From positions 18,200 through 82,199 of the forward strand of contig NZ_BONY01000045.1 in the NCBI RefSeq assembly GCF_016862955.1: a stretch of 64,000 nucleotides of DNA, read 5' to 3'. This stretch comes from Rhizocola hellebori. Its GTDB lineage: Bacteria; Actinomycetota; Actinomycetes; Mycobacteriales; Micromonosporaceae. Of this stretch, positions 1 to 8,980 are shown in pieces. The translations under genes and the position numbers were made by a program. Numbering within the stretch: the stretch's first letter is position 1; every line of letters begins with the position of its first letter. The notes beneath the pieces were generated by a model. The model made no database searches. It saw only the letters and a program-made list of their open reading frames with translations, and was not told the DNA's origin.

Positions 1-340
1 CGAAGTTGTCTGGGTGACACACAAACCAGCCTCCCGTCATCCACTGATAGTTGCGGTCGGCGAAGGCCGCCACCACGCCGCCGTGCCAGCCGGCAAACCC
101 AACCCCACCACGCACTGCCGTTTCCAGTCCGGCTTGCTGCGGCGGCGTCAGCTCTCCGCGGGTCCAGCATTGAATGATCAGGTGGGTACCGGATAGAGCC
201 TCGACGTCTTCATAGACCTCCAGCGAATCGGAGATTTCGACGGTGAAGCCCGACGATTCCAGGAAAGGAAGGAAACTGTCGGTGGTCTGCACCGGTTGAT
301 GGAAGTCGGCACCGCCCCTGACGATCAACGCTCTTCGCAC
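1..340 (-). CDS. ThuA-like domain protein, 3' end outside the window
   Basis: Only the first 113 residues are visible; the gene runs off the left edge. Read from a GTG at 340, the protein begins VRRALIVRGGADFH, has GWHGG at residues 84-88 and CHP near residue 109. This is the layout of ThuA-like proteins (class I glutamine-amidotransferase-like fold, linked to sugar utilisation). No in-frame stop occurs in the visible part. It diverges from the ABC transporter gene with only 23 bases between the two starts, so promoters must overlap or transcripts may be leaderless. The substrate cannot be inferred. Confidence 0.82.
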   Translation of the reverse strand, partial: MRRALIVRGGADFHQPVQTTDSFLPFLESSGFTVEISDSLEVYEDVEALSGTHLIIQCWTRGELTPPQQAGLETAVRGGVGFAGWHGGVVAAFADRNYQWMTGGWFVCHPDNF

Positions 341-363
341 GCGGCCACAGTACCTTTGTCGGC

Positions 364-2091
364 ATGCATCCTCAGGTGGGCCTGCGATCCCTCTGGCCAT
401 ATCTTCGCGATCATCGCCGATCGCTGGTGGTGGTGGCCATCCTCTCCCTCGTCAGCGCCGCCGGCACTCTTGCCCAGCCGCTGCTGACCCGCAATGTGAT
501 CGACGGGATCACCACCTCCGCCACCATCACCACCGAGGTGATGGCCCTGGTTTTTGTCGTCATCGCGGTCGCCATCCTCGACGGATTTCGCAGCTTCACG
601 CTCAAGCGCACCGCCGAGGGGCTTGTGCTCACGGCTCGGCGCAGGCTCGCCGGGCACCTGCTGCGCCTGCCGATCGCCGAGTACGACTCCCGCCGCACCG
701 GCGATCTGCTTTCCCGCATCGGCGCGGACACCACCCTGCTGCGCGCGGTGGTGACCTCCGGCCTGTTCGAGACGGTCACCGGCGCGATCATGGTGGTCGG
801 CGCCACGGTCGGGATGCTGCTGCTCGACCCGGTTCTGTTCGGAGTCACCCTGATCGGGCTCACCTTGGGGTTGACCGGCGGTTTCGTCTTCGTCCGGCGC
901 ATTCGCAAGCTTTCCCGCCAGGCGCAGGAACGCATCGGCGAGATGACCTCGACCGTGGAGCGGGCCCTCAGCGCCGCCCGTACCATCCGCGCTTCGCGCG
1001 CCGAGGAGCGGGAAACCAATGCTGTCAACGAGTCCGCGGCTCAGGCGTTTCGGGCCGGGGTGCGCATCGCCAAGCTCGAGGCCTTCGTGTCACCGGTGAT
1101 GTCGATCGCGGTACAGGGCTCGTTCCTGCTCGTGCTCGGGGTCGGCGGGGCCCGGGTGGCCAGCGGGGCGATCACGATCGGCGATCTTGTGGCCTTCGTC
1201 CTGTTCATCTTCTTCCTGGTGATGCCGCTAGGCCAGGCCCTCAACGCTTACACCCAGTTGCAGGCCGGACTTGGTGCGCTGCAACGGATGGAGGAGGTGA
1301 TGGTGCTGCCCCTGGAGTCCGCCGCCTCCGTTTCGGATGCCACTCCGGCTTCCGGCGCCATCGCCTTTGACAAGGTCACCTTCGGCTACGGCTCGGCCGA
1401 GCCCGTGTTGCGGGAGGTGTCCTTCACCGTCCCGGCCGGCACCCGCACCGCGCTGGTCGGGCCGTCGGGCGCGGGCAAGTCGACGATCCTTTCTCTGATG
1501 GAACGCTTCTATGAGGTCGGCTCGGGCGCGGTGCGGGTCGGCGGCGTCGATGTGCGCGACATCGCCCATGACGAGCTGCGTTCACGGCTGGGCTACGTGG
1601 AGCAGGAATCCCCCGTCCTGGCCGGGACGCTGCGGGAGAACCTGCTGCTGGCCACCCCCGACGCGACCGAGCAGGCCATGCTCGGCGTGCTGCGCGCGGT
1701 CAACCTCGAAGAGCTGGTCGAGCGCACCCCGCTCGGCCTGGACGCCCAGGTCGGCGAGGGGGGCGTGCTGCTGTCCGGCGGGGAGCGGCAGCGCCTGGCG
1801 ATCGCCCGGACCCTGCTCGCCTCGCCGCAGATCCTGCTGCTGGACGAGCCGACGAGCAACCTCGACGCGCGCAACGAGGCCGCCCTGCGGGCCGCGATCG
1901 ACACCGTGGCCCGCGACCGGACGGTGCTCATCGTGGCGCACAGGCTCTCCACGGTCGTGGACTCCGATCAGATAGTCGTGCTCGACCGCGGCCGGGTGGT
2001 CGCCTCCGGCCGTCACGAGGAGCTGCTTTCCAGCAGCGAGCTGTATAGGGAACTCGCGACGCACCAGCTGCTCGTCGCCGCCGCGGAATAG
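364..2091 (+). CDS. ABC transporter, fused permease and ATP-binding protein
   Basis: A 575-residue half-transporter of the exporter type. The N-terminal ~310 residues hold about six hydrophobic segments (first at residues 18-50). The nucleotide-binding domain has Walker A GPSGAGKST (near residue 365), signature LSGGERQRLAIAR, Walker B ILLLDEPTSNLD and the H-loop VAHRLS. All catalytic residues are intact, including the Glu after Walker B. It has no partner half-transporter beside it, so it probably works as a homodimer in the plasma membrane. The cargo (lipid, drug or peptide) is unknown. A GTG at 379 is an alternative start. Confidence 0.93.
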   Translation: MHPQVGLRSLWPYLRDHRRSLVVVAILSLVSAAGTLAQPLLTRNVIDGITTSATITTEVMALVFVVIAVAILDGFRSFTLKRTAEGLVLTARRRLAGHLLRLPIAEYDSRRTGDLLSRIGADTTLLRAVVTSGLFETVTGAIMVVGATVGMLLLDPVLFGVTLIGLTLGLTGGFVFVRRIRKLSRQAQERIGEMTSTVERALSAARTIRASRAEERETNAVNESAAQAFRAGVRIAKLEAFVSPVMSIAVQGSFLLVLGVGGARVASGAITIGDLVAFVLFIFFLVMPLGQALNAYTQLQAGLGALQRMEEVMVLPLESAASVSDATPASGAIAFDKVTFGYGSAEPVLREVSFTVPAGTRTALVGPSGAGKSTILSLMERFYEVGSGAVRVGGVDVRDIAHDELRSRLGYVEQESPVLAGTLRENLLLATPDATEQAMLGVLRAVNLEELVERTPLGLDAQVGEGGVLLSGGERQRLAIARTLLASPQILLLDEPTSNLDARNEAALRAAIDTVARDRTVLIVAHRLSTVVDSDQIVVLDRGRVVASGRHEELLSSSELYRELATHQLLVAAAE

Positions 2092-2118
2092 GGTGGCGCT
2101 AGACGATAGGCTTGACCC

Positions 2119-3480
2119 GTGACTGTTCGCGTACGCTTCGCACCTTCTCCGACAGGAATGTTCCACGTCGGCGGGGCCCGATCGGCCCTCCAGAACTGGA
2201 TCTTCGCCAAGCAGCAGGGCGGCGTCTTCGTGCTTCGCATCGAGGACACCGACACGGCTCGCAACCGTCCGGAGTGGACCGAAGGGATCCTGTCGGCGCT
2301 GGAGTGGATAGGCATCAGCCGTGGCTCTTACGAGGGCCCGCTGTTCCAGTCGTCCTACGCCGCCGAGCAGGCCAAGGCGATCCAGCTGCTGGTCGACGCG
2401 AAGAAGGCCTACCACTGCGACTGCACCCGAGACGACGTGGTCGAGCGCACCGGCAACAAGCACTCCGGCTATGACGGCCACTGCCGCGACCGGGGCCTCA
2501 CCTCTGGCGCGCTTCGGTTCCGCACGCCCGACGAGGGCGTGACCAAGGTGGTCGATCTCATCCGCGGCGAGCCGACATTCGAGAACAAGCTCATCGAGGA
2601 TTTCGTCATCGCCCGCGGCGACGGCTCGCCGGTGTTCCTGCTGGCCAATGTCTCCGACGACATCACCATGGGCATCACCCACGTGATCCGCGCCGAGGAG
2701 CACCTGCCGAACACGCCCAAGCAGCAGCTGCTGTGGGAGGCCCTCGGCCATACCCCGCCGGTCTGGGCGCACGTTCCGGTGGTGGTCAACGAGAAGCGGC
2801 AGAAGCTTTCCAAGCGCCGTGACCGGGTGGCTCTGGAGTCCTTCCGCGACGAGGGATACCTCGCCGACGCCATGCGCAACTACCTGATGCTGCTCGGCTG
2901 GGCGCCCTCGGGCGATCGGGAGATCGTGCCGTGGTCGGTCATCGAAGAGGAGTTCCGCCTGGAGAACGTGAATTCGTCTCCGGCGTTCTTCGACGAGAAG
3001 AAGCTGCGCGCCTTCAACGGCGAGTACATCCGCGCGCTTCCGCTGTCGGAGTTCATCGACGCGTGTGAGCCCTGGACCTCCACCATCCCCAACTTCGACC
3101 GGGCCGTGTTCGCCCAGGTCGCGGAGCTGGCGCAGACCCGCATCGCGCTGCTGTCGGAGATCGTGCCCAACATTGACTTCCTCTTCGTCGATCGCCCGCA
3201 GCTCGACGACGCGGCCTGGCAGAAGGCGGCCAAGGACGCGGCCATCCTGCCCGCGGTCATCGAGGCCTTCGAGGCGCTGTCCACTTGGGACGCCAACACG
3301 CTCAAGGACACGCTCGTCGCGGTGGGCGAAACGCACGGTCTCAAGCTGGGCAAGGCACAGGCCCCGGTACGCGTCGCGGTGACCGGGCGCGCCGTGGGGT
3401 TGCCGCTCTTCGAGTCGCTGGAGGTGCTCGGCCGCGAGCGCACCCTGCAGCGGCTACGCGCGCTCGCGTCTGTTGCGTAG
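2119..3480 (+). CDS. gltX: Glutamyl-tRNA synthetase
   Basis: Charges tRNA with glutamate in the cytoplasm. The 453-residue protein opens [19 protein letters not shown], the class I HIGH-type motif (here FHVG), continues with the family-typical RIEDTD, and has the KMSKS-type loop KLSKRRD near residue 235. The C-terminal anticodon-binding region is helical. Length is slightly short but normal for actinobacterial non-discriminating enzymes. It starts at a GTG 27 bases after the ABC transporter stop. Its last 27 bases overlap the tail of the CopC-like gene on the other strand. Confidence 0.97.
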   Translation: MTVRVRFAPSPTGMFHVGGARSALQNWIFAKQQGGVFVLRIEDTDTARNRPEWTEGILSALEWIGISRGSYEGPLFQSSYAAEQAKAIQLLVDAKKAYHCDCTRDDVVERTGNKHSGYDGHCRDRGLTSGALRFRTPDEGVTKVVDLIRGEPTFENKLIEDFVIARGDGSPVFLLANVSDDITMGITHVIRAEEHLPNTPKQQLLWEALGHTPPVWAHVPVVVNEKRQKLSKRRDRVALESFRDEGYLADAMRNYLMLLGWAPSGDREIVPWSVIEEEFRLENVNSSPAFFDEKKLRAFNGEYIRALPLSEFIDACEPWTSTIPNFDRAVFAQVAELAQTRIALLSEIVPNIDFLFVDRPQLDDAAWQKAAKDAAILPAVIEAFEALSTWDANTLKDTLVAVGETHGLKLGKAQAPVRVAVTGRAVGLPLFESLEVLGRERTLQRLRALASVA

Positions 3481-3999
3481 CACGGTAATCAGGCCACCCA
3501 CCAACAGTCCGGCCACCGCCGCGCCGCCGATCCAGGGCAGCCATGGCGTGTCGTTGCTCTTCTTCTCCGGCGCGGCGACCGCCTGGCTGCTCGCCGCCGG
3601 CGGCTCTGTCACGCGAACCGGCTCGGCGGTCGGCTGCGGCGGCGGGGGCAGCTGCAGAGTAAAGGTGTAGCTGGTCTTCACCGGGTGGCCGTCGTCGGAG
3701 ACCAGCTCATAGCCGACGGTGTAGAGCCCGCTCACGGTCGCGGTGAATGGCGCGGAAATGAATTTGCCTTCCACCTTCACCGCACCGATCGCGCTCGCCC
3801 CGTCCGGGCCGGTAACCGTCAACTTGGTAGCTGGCTTGAGCGTCGACAGGAACTGCAACTTGACCTCAGCGGGGGCCGCGGTCATGACCTGATCCTTGGC
3901 CGGCTCGGCCTTCACCAAAGTGTTATGGGCTAACGCCGGGCTCGCCACGGTCAGCACCAGGCCGGCCATCGCGGCGAATATCAAGGTCAGACGCTTCAT
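3454..3999 (-). CDS. Copper-resistance CopC-domain protein, membrane anchored
   Basis: From the ATG at 3999 the protein has a signal peptide ([21 protein letters not shown], cut after ALA), then His at the expected mature N-terminus. A CopC-like beta-sandwich of about 95 residues includes SDDGHPV, the usual second copper-site region. A Pro-rich linker and one C-terminal transmembrane helix ([18 protein letters not shown]) followed by Arg residues complete it. This is the actinobacterial CopC/YcnJ-like layout, placing the domain outside the membrane and probably binding Cu(II). The longer frame back to 4077 lacks sense upstream of the signal peptide; ATG 4005 is an alternative start. No copD partner is adjacent. 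Confidence 0.85.
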   Translation of the reverse strand: MKRLTLIFAAMAGLVLTVASPALAHNTLVKAEPAKDQVMTAAPAEVKLQFLSTLKPATKLTVTGPDGASAIGAVKVEGKFISAPFTATVSGLYTVGYELVSDDGHPVKTSYTFTLQLPPPPQPTAEPVRVTEPPAASSQAVAAPEKKSNDTPWLPWIGGAAVAGLLVGGLITVLRNRRERA

Positions 4000-4136
4000 G
4001 AGCATTGGTCGACGGTACCCGGCCGATAAGTTCCCGGCCGCGCTGACGAAATCCGACTGTGTTTGGCGCAACCCCATTGCCCTGCTGGGCGTCTATGAGG
4101 AAACTTACGGGGAATATCAAAAGAGTGGGGCCACTC

Positions 4137-4775
4137 ATGCCAGGTCGGCTGCTCACCCTCGCCGGGCCGTTCGTCGCCGCGGTGGGGCTGGTTTTCCTGC
4201 CCGCCGCCGCATTCGGCGCGCCGGCACCAACGCCGAGTCCGGCCCCGCCGGTCAAGACAATACAGATCACCGGGACGAGTCTGGCCAACCCGATCACCGT
4301 CAGCTCGCAACGCGATCCGGCCCGTCAGGACGCCCTGCGCAGCGAGCTCACCCTGTTCGCCACCCAGGCCGGCACGGCCGCGACGCTGCCGCCGGAGAAG
4401 CTGGGCCCGAAGTTCACCGTGGTGCTCTCCACCGACGGCAAGGCGACCGAGCAATACGACCTCTACCCGCTGGCGACCGGCGGTCCACGCGCCTACCGCC
4501 CGGCGGAGCAGCCCGACAAACGTCAGGTCGGCGAGGCCTGGTTCTACGGCCGCATTTCCATGCCCGGCGCGCTGCAGGCCGTAGGCGTTCCCCTGCAAGG
4601 GCTTCCGGCCGATCTGGGCGGCGGAGGCGGCGGCGCCGCGCCCCCGACCGACGCGCCCGACATCGGCCGCATGCTCGGCGACTGGCGTAACTTCATGGGT
4701 CTCAATATCGCCGTCATCATCGTCGTGGCCGCGGGCGTATTCGCCTTGGCCTATGTGCTGCGCCGGCAGGTCTGA
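4137..4775 (+). CDS. Secreted, C-terminally anchored protein of unknown function
   Basis: From ATG 4137 the product starts with a signal peptide (PGRLLTLAGPFVAAVGLVFLP, then AAAFGAPA). It continues with a Pro-rich stretch, an extracytoplasmic domain of about 130 residues and a single C-terminal transmembrane helix (LNIAVIIVVAAGVFALAYVL) ending in RRQV. An upstream in-frame ATG at 4095 is possible but would put a basic tail before the signal peptide. I do not recognise the domain. It is divergent from the CopC-like gene and lies just upstream of the LppM-like lipoprotein, so an envelope role is likely. Confidence 0.75.
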   Translation: MPGRLLTLAGPFVAAVGLVFLPAAAFGAPAPTPSPAPPVKTIQITGTSLANPITVSSQRDPARQDALRSELTLFATQAGTAATLPPEKLGPKFTVVLSTDGKATEQYDLYPLATGGPRAYRPAEQPDKRQVGEAWFYGRISMPGALQAVGVPLQGLPADLGGGGGGAAPPTDAPDIGRMLGDWRNFMGLNIAVIIVVAAGVFALAYVLRRQV

Positions 4776-4817
4776 GCCCGCTTACGCCGCGCAGCCCGCT
4801 AGGCCATACTGACGCGC

Positions 4818-5534
4818 ATGCGTCCCCTTAAGGCTTGCCTTGCGCTGATTCTCGCGGCCTTCGCGCTGACCGGCTGCATCAAGGTAGAGATGGCTGTCGC
4901 CATAAGCGACGACGACATGGTCAGCGGCTCGCTGATCTTCGGCATCGAAAAGGCGGTGCTCGAGCAGGACAAGTCCGGCAAGGCCCCGGCGCAGATCGTC
5001 AACGACGCCGTCGCCCAGATCGGCGCTATCCCGCCGAGCCAGCGCACCGAGGTCTACGAGGACAGCAAGTACCTGGGCCGGCGATTCATCTTCGACCGCG
5101 TGCCGCTGGCCGAGTTCAGCCGCAAGGACGGCTCGGGCCCGCAGATCGTCCACAGCGGCGGCCTCTACACGTTCACCATGAACGGCGACACCGCCACCAT
5201 GGATCTCGGCCCGACGCTGCAGTTCTACGACCTGCTCAACGCCGCCGAATTCAGGATCTCCATCACCTTCCCCGGCCGCGTCATCGAGCGCGACAACCTC
5301 GCCACCCTCAGCGGCAACACCGTGAGCTGGCGGGTCAAGCTCAGCAGCAAGCACCAGTTCAAGGCGGTTTCCGAGGAGCCGGTGGGCTTCCCCTGGCTGC
5401 TGGTCGGCGGGGTCGCCGCCATCTTCGGGATCCTCATCATCATCGGCATCGTCGTCCTTGTCATCCGTGTCAACCGCCGGCCCAAGCCGGTCGCGCCGCC
5501 CATGCCGGCACCCGCTGTGCAGCATGTTGACTAG
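4818..5534 (+). CDS. LppM-like lipoprotein
   Basis: The 238-residue product has a lipoprotein signal peptide ending in the lipobox LTGC (Cys19). The following domain begins IKVEMAVAISDDDMVSGSL and has the overall look of the LppM/DUF3153 domain found in actinobacterial envelope proteins (mycobacterial LppM is the best-known member). A transmembrane helix near residues 195-218 (LLVGGVAAIFGILIIIGIVVLV) and a Pro-rich basic tail follow, so it is held both by lipid and by a helix. It ends three bases before the fasR start. Its exact job is unknown; mycobacterial LppM has been linked to phagosome effects. Confidence 0.82.
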   Translation: MRPLKACLALILAAFALTGCIKVEMAVAISDDDMVSGSLIFGIEKAVLEQDKSGKAPAQIVNDAVAQIGAIPPSQRTEVYEDSKYLGRRFIFDRVPLAEFSRKDGSGPQIVHSGGLYTFTMNGDTATMDLGPTLQFYDLLNAAEFRISITFPGRVIERDNLATLSGNTVSWRVKLSSKHQFKAVSEEPVGFPWLLVGGVAAIFGILIIIGIVVLVIRVNRRPKPVAPPMPAPAVQHVD

Positions 5535-5537
5535 GCT

Positions 5538-6746
5538 GTGACCATGACCAAAGTCGCCGGCGAAACGGGCGAGGAGCCCCTCGCCGCGACGCTGCGGCAG
5601 ATCGAGCGATCGGCCGGCGCACTCGCCACGGCAAGCGTGTCGCGAATGGACGAGACGCTGGTCTGGTTCCGCGATCTTCCTGCCGACCAGCGAGCCTGGG
5701 TCATGCTGGTGGCCCAGGCCGGGGTGCAGTCGCTGGTGGAATGGCTGCGCCAGGGCGGTGGCCTCAGCGGCGGGCCGCAGGCCGTCTCCGACGAGGTCTT
5801 CGACGCCGCCCCGCGTGCGCTGGCCCGAAGCATCAGCTTGCAGCAGACGGTGGCGCTGATCCAGGTGACCATCGATGTGGTCGAGGCGCAGGTCTCCTTC
5901 CTGGCCGCGCCGGGCGAGGAGGCCCTGCTGCGCGAGGCGGTGCTGCGCTACTCGCGTGAGGTCGCCTTCGCCGCGGCCCGCGTCTACGCCCGCGCCGCCG
6001 AGTCACGCGGGGCCTGGGACGCCCGGCTGCAGGCGCTTCTGGTCGACGCCCTGCTGCGCGGCGACTCAGCTGACGTGCTCGCCAGCCGTGCCGCCGCGCT
6101 CGGCTGGACAGACGCCCCGCCGGTGGCCGTCGTGGTGGGCAAGTCCCCCGGTGGCGAGGCCGGGGCGGTGCTGCACGCGGTGGCCCGCGCGGCGCGGCGC
6201 GCCAAGTTCGAGGTGCTGGGCGGCGTACACGGGGACAGGCTCGTGGTGGTGATCGGTGGTGCCAAAGATGCCACCGACGCGGCCACCGCGCTGTTGAGCA
6301 CCTTTGGACCCGGCCCGGTCGTGGTAGGCCCCTCTGTACCGACTTTGGAGTCGGCGACCGAATCGGCGCGCTCGGCGATGGCTGGATTCCGGGCGGCGGC
6401 CGCTTGGCCGTCGGCGCCCCGGCCGGTACCCGCCGATGACCTATTGCCGGAAAGAGCGCTGTCGGGCGACGGTGAGGCGCGGCGGATCCTGCGCCATGCC
6501 GCCTACGGCGCTCTGGTCAGGGCGAGCGGGGAGCTGCTGGAGACGCTGGACGCCTTCCTCGCCAACGGTGGAGCGCTGGAGGCGACCGCTCGCGCGCTGT
6601 TTGTCCATCCCAACACCGTGCGTTATCGATTGCGACGAGTGGCGGAGGTCACCGGCTTCGCGCCGCTCTTGCCACGCGACGCGTTCACGCTAAGAATCGC
6701 GCTTGCACTAGGGCGTTTAGAGCCCGGAGCCACGAGCTCTTTGTAG
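5538..6746 (+). CDS. fasR: PucR-type transcriptional regulator of fatty-acid synthesis (FasR-like)
   Basis: A 402-residue regulator whose C-terminal ~60 residues form a PucR/CdaR-type helix-turn-helix: LLETLDAFLANGGALEATA, then FVHPNTVRYRLRRV. The middle has the GGDEF-like fold common in this family. Its position immediately before fabD-fabH-acpP-fabF matches Streptomyces FasR, an activator of that operon; the assignment rests on domain plus position. GTG 5538 and ATG 5544 are both possible starts. An exact 17-base palindrome lies between its stop and the fab operon and is a candidate binding site. Confidence 0.88.
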   Translation: MTMTKVAGETGEEPLAATLRQIERSAGALATASVSRMDETLVWFRDLPADQRAWVMLVAQAGVQSLVEWLRQGGGLSGGPQAVSDEVFDAAPRALARSISLQQTVALIQVTIDVVEAQVSFLAAPGEEALLREAVLRYSREVAFAAARVYARAAESRGAWDARLQALLVDALLRGDSADVLASRAAALGWTDAPPVAVVVGKSPGGEAGAVLHAVARAARRAKFEVLGGVHGDRLVVVIGGAKDATDAATALLSTFGPGPVVVGPSVPTLESATESARSAMAGFRAAAAWPSAPRPVPADDLLPERALSGDGEARRILRHAAYGALVRASGELLETLDAFLANGGALEATARALFVHPNTVRYRLRRVAEVTGFAPLLPRDAFTLRIALALGRLEPGATSSL

Positions 6747-6750
6747 ACCC

Positions 6751-6767
6751 CCTACAACAGTTGTAGG
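6751..6767. promoter_or_regulatory. 17-base perfect palindrome between fasR and fabD
   Basis: CCTACAAC-A-GTTGTAGG is an 8-base perfect inverted repeat around one A, starting four bases after the fasR stop. Its right arm runs into the AGGAGG ribosome-binding site at 6765-6770 of the leader ORF. It may be an operator for FasR. As RNA, the outer five bases could pair (loop of seven) and hide part of the ribosome-binding site. Both readings are inference from position. Confidence 0.6.
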
Positions 6768-6775
6768 AGGATTTG

Positions 6776-6895
6776 GTGAGCGCCATCAACGGCACTGTCG
6801 GCCGTGATCCCTCAGGGTTAGTAGGTGCTCGCAGTTCTCTCGCCTGGCCAGGGTGCCCAAAAGCCCGGCTTTCTCACCCCGTGGCTCGCTCTTGA
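6776..6895 (+). CDS. Possible 39-codon leader ORF overlapping the fabD start
   Basis: GTG 6776 is preceded by a perfect AGGAGG at 6765-6770 with five-base spacing, stronger than the signal in front of fabD itself. The frame encodes about 39 residues, including a rare TTA leucine codon at 6818-6820, and stops with TGA at 6893-6895, out of frame with fabD (which begins at 6825). The peptide has no recognisable features. It could be a translated leader coupling fabD expression to translation, or the strong site could simply be a relic of an earlier start. Treat it as a candidate. Confidence 0.4.
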   Translation: MSAINGTVGRDPSGLVGARSSLAWPGCPKARLSHPVARS

Positions 6896-7994
6896 CGGCG
6901 CCGAGGCCCGCCTTCGCTGGTGGTCCGCGCTCGCCGGGGTCGATCTGCTCCACCTCGGCACCCAAGCCGACGCGGAGGAGATCAAAGACACCGCCAAGAC
7001 CCAGCCGCTGCTGATCGCCGCCGCTCTGCTGGCCGCCGATCACCTGCCGATCGCCGACGTTTCGGTGGTCGCCGGGCACAGCGTCGGCGAGCTGGGCGCG
7101 GCCGCCTTGGCCGGGGTGCTGAGCCCCGAATCCGCGATCACCCTGGCTGGGGTGCGCGGAAGGGAGATGGCCGCGGCGTGCGCTCTGGAACCGACCGGCA
7201 TGGCCGCCGTACTCGGCGGAGAAGAGGCCGAAATCCTTGCAGCGCTTGAGAAACACGGCCTCTACCCGGCCAACCGCAACGGGGCCGGCCAGATCGTGGC
7301 CGCCGGGGCGAAGGACGGGCTGGAGAAGTTCGCCGCCGAGCCGCCGGCCCGCACCCGCATCATCACGCTGCAGGTGGCCGGCGCCTTCCACACGCCCTAC
7401 ATGGCCCCGGCCGAGCAGGCCCTGGCCGCCGTGGCCGGCGGCATCAACGCCGCCCACCCCGCCAGGATGCTGCTTTCCAACGCCGACGGCGTCGCCGTGC
7501 ACGACGGCCCCGAGATGCTCTCGCGGCTGGTCAAGCAGGTCACCGCGCCGGTGCGCTGGGACCTGTGCATGCGCAGCCTCGCCGACCTCGGCATCACCGC
7601 CATCATCGAGCTTCCCCCGGCCGGCACCCTGGCCGGCCTGATCAAACGTGAACTCAAGGGCGAACAGGCCCCCGAGATCGTTACGCTGAACACACCCGAC
7701 GACCTGGCCGCCGCTCGTGATCTGATCGGCCGGCACCGCGCGGCTCACACCAACGAGCCGTCGCTCCATTTCCGCGTCGTGGTCGCCACTGTCGGCGGCA
7801 CCTTCGAGCCCACCGCAGGCCTCGAAGAGGGCTCGCCCATCAAGGCCGGTGAAAGCATCGGCCGCGTGGTCACCCGCCAGGGCAACGTTGACGTGACCGC
7901 CCACCAGCCCGGTCACCTCATCGAATGGCTGGCCCACCACGACGACCCGGTCGCCCCGGGCCAACCGCTCGCGCGCATCGGAGAGCTTTCATGA
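6825..7994 (+). CDS. fabD: Malonyl-CoA:ACP transacylase with a C-terminal biotinyl/lipoyl-like domain
   Basis: Transfers malonyl from CoA to ACP for fatty-acid elongation. It begins VLAVLSPGQGAQKPGF as FabDs do, has the nucleophile motif GHSVGELGAAA (Ser86) and the catalytic-His region AFHTPYM (near residue 192). The catalytic domain ends near residue 300. A further ~75 residues (from SLHFRVVVATVGG) read like a biotinyl/lipoyl hammerhead domain (EEGSPIKAGESIGRVVT, then DDPVAPGQPLARI). The turn that would hold the modified Lys reads RQGNVDV, with no Lys. Start GTG 6825 has AGGG seven bases upstream. It is translationally coupled to fabH by ATGA. Confidence 0.95.
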   Translation: MLAVLSPGQGAQKPGFLTPWLALDGAEARLRWWSALAGVDLLHLGTQADAEEIKDTAKTQPLLIAAALLAADHLPIADVSVVAGHSVGELGAAALAGVLSPESAITLAGVRGREMAAACALEPTGMAAVLGGEEAEILAALEKHGLYPANRNGAGQIVAAGAKDGLEKFAAEPPARTRIITLQVAGAFHTPYMAPAEQALAAVAGGINAAHPARMLLSNADGVAVHDGPEMLSRLVKQVTAPVRWDLCMRSLADLGITAIIELPPAGTLAGLIKRELKGEQAPEIVTLNTPDDLAAARDLIGRHRAAHTNEPSLHFRVVVATVGGTFEPTAGLEEGSPIKAGESIGRVVTRQGNVDVTAHQPGHLIEWLAHHDDPVAPGQPLARIGELS

Positions 7995-8935
7995 CAGCAA
8001 CGGGGTCCAAAATCCTTTCGTTCGGCCATTACCAGCCGTCGCGGGTGCTGACCAACGACGACCTGGCTCAGATGGTCGACACCAACGACGAGTGGATCCA
8101 GTCTCGCGTCGGCATCAAGGAGCGGCGCATCGCCGATGGCGAGACCGTCGCCGACATGGCCGGGTTCGCCGCCGAGAAGGCCTTGGCCGCCTCCGGTCTG
8201 ACCGCGGCCGACATCGACCTGATCATTGTGGCGACCTGTTCCAACGCTGACCGCAGCCCCAACACCGCGTGCAAGGTGGCCGCGAAGCTGGGCATCGCGT
8301 CGCCGGCCGCCTTCGACCTCAACACCGCCTGCTCCGGCTTCTCGTACGCGCTCGCCAACGCCGATCACGCGATCCGTGCCGGCGCCGCGCGCAACGCCAT
8401 CGTCATCGGCGTGGAGAAGCTGTCGGAGATCACCGATTGGACCGACCGGTCCACCGCCGTGATCTTCGGTGACGGCGCGGGCGCCGCCGTAATCACCTTG
8501 ACCACCGGCGACGAGGAGCCCGGCATCGGCCCCGTCGTCTGGGGCTCGGAGCCGAGCGAGGCGATCGCCATCAACGGCTGGCGGCCTTACATCGTCCAAG
8601 AAGGACAGAAGGTGTTCCGCTGGGCCACCACCACGGTGCCCGGCATCGCCCTCGCGGCCTGTGAAAAGGCCGGTGTCCTACCCGCTGACCTGGGCGGTTT
8701 CGTGCCGCATCAGGCCAACCTGCGCATCATCGAGCCGGTCGCACGCAAGATCGGTGTAAATCCGGATGTGGTGGCCCGCGACATTGTCGAGTCGGGCAAC
8801 ACCTCGGCGGCGAGCATCCCGCTCGCGCTGTCCAAAATGATCGAGCGGGGCGAGGTCAAGTCCGGTACGCCGGTCCTCCTCGTCGGCTTCGGCGGTGGCC
8901 TGACCTATGCAGGCCAGGTTGTTCGCTGCCCGTAG
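7991..8935 (+). CDS. fabH: 3-oxoacyl-ACP synthase III
   Basis: Condenses an acyl-CoA primer with malonyl-ACP to start fatty acids; actinomycete FabH commonly accepts branched primers. The 314-residue protein has the complete Cys-His-Asn triad: Cys114 in NTACSGFSYA, His in VPHQANLRI and Asn in SGNTSAASIP. The start is the ATG in the ATGA overlap with fabD, with GGAGAG just upstream. A longer upstream frame exists but has no sense. It belongs to the fabD-fabH-acpP-fabF-accD operon. Confidence 0.97.
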   Translation: MTATGSKILSFGHYQPSRVLTNDDLAQMVDTNDEWIQSRVGIKERRIADGETVADMAGFAAEKALAASGLTAADIDLIIVATCSNADRSPNTACKVAAKLGIASPAAFDLNTACSGFSYALANADHAIRAGAARNAIVIGVEKLSEITDWTDRSTAVIFGDGAGAAVITLTTGDEEPGIGPVVWGSEPSEAIAINGWRPYIVQEGQKVFRWATTTVPGIALAACEKAGVLPADLGGFVPHQANLRIIEPVARKIGVNPDVVARDIVESGNTSAASIPLALSKMIERGEVKSGTPVLLVGFGGGLTYAGQVVRCP

Positions 8936-8980
8936 TTCTGTAGTAACTCTCTAGTAAAGACACCATCGAAAGGGAAAGAA

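Noticed and set aside
1582..3336. A 584-codon open frame on the minus strand under the ABC transporter and gltX
   Set aside because: It is a GC-rich shadow frame with His/Asp/Arg-rich low-sense protein, while gltX and the ABC transporter on the plus strand have full family motifs.
3454..3480. A frameshift at the gltX end because of the overlap with the CopC-like gene
   Set aside because: Both proteins end naturally; a 27-base tail-to-tail overlap is ordinary in compact high-GC genomes.
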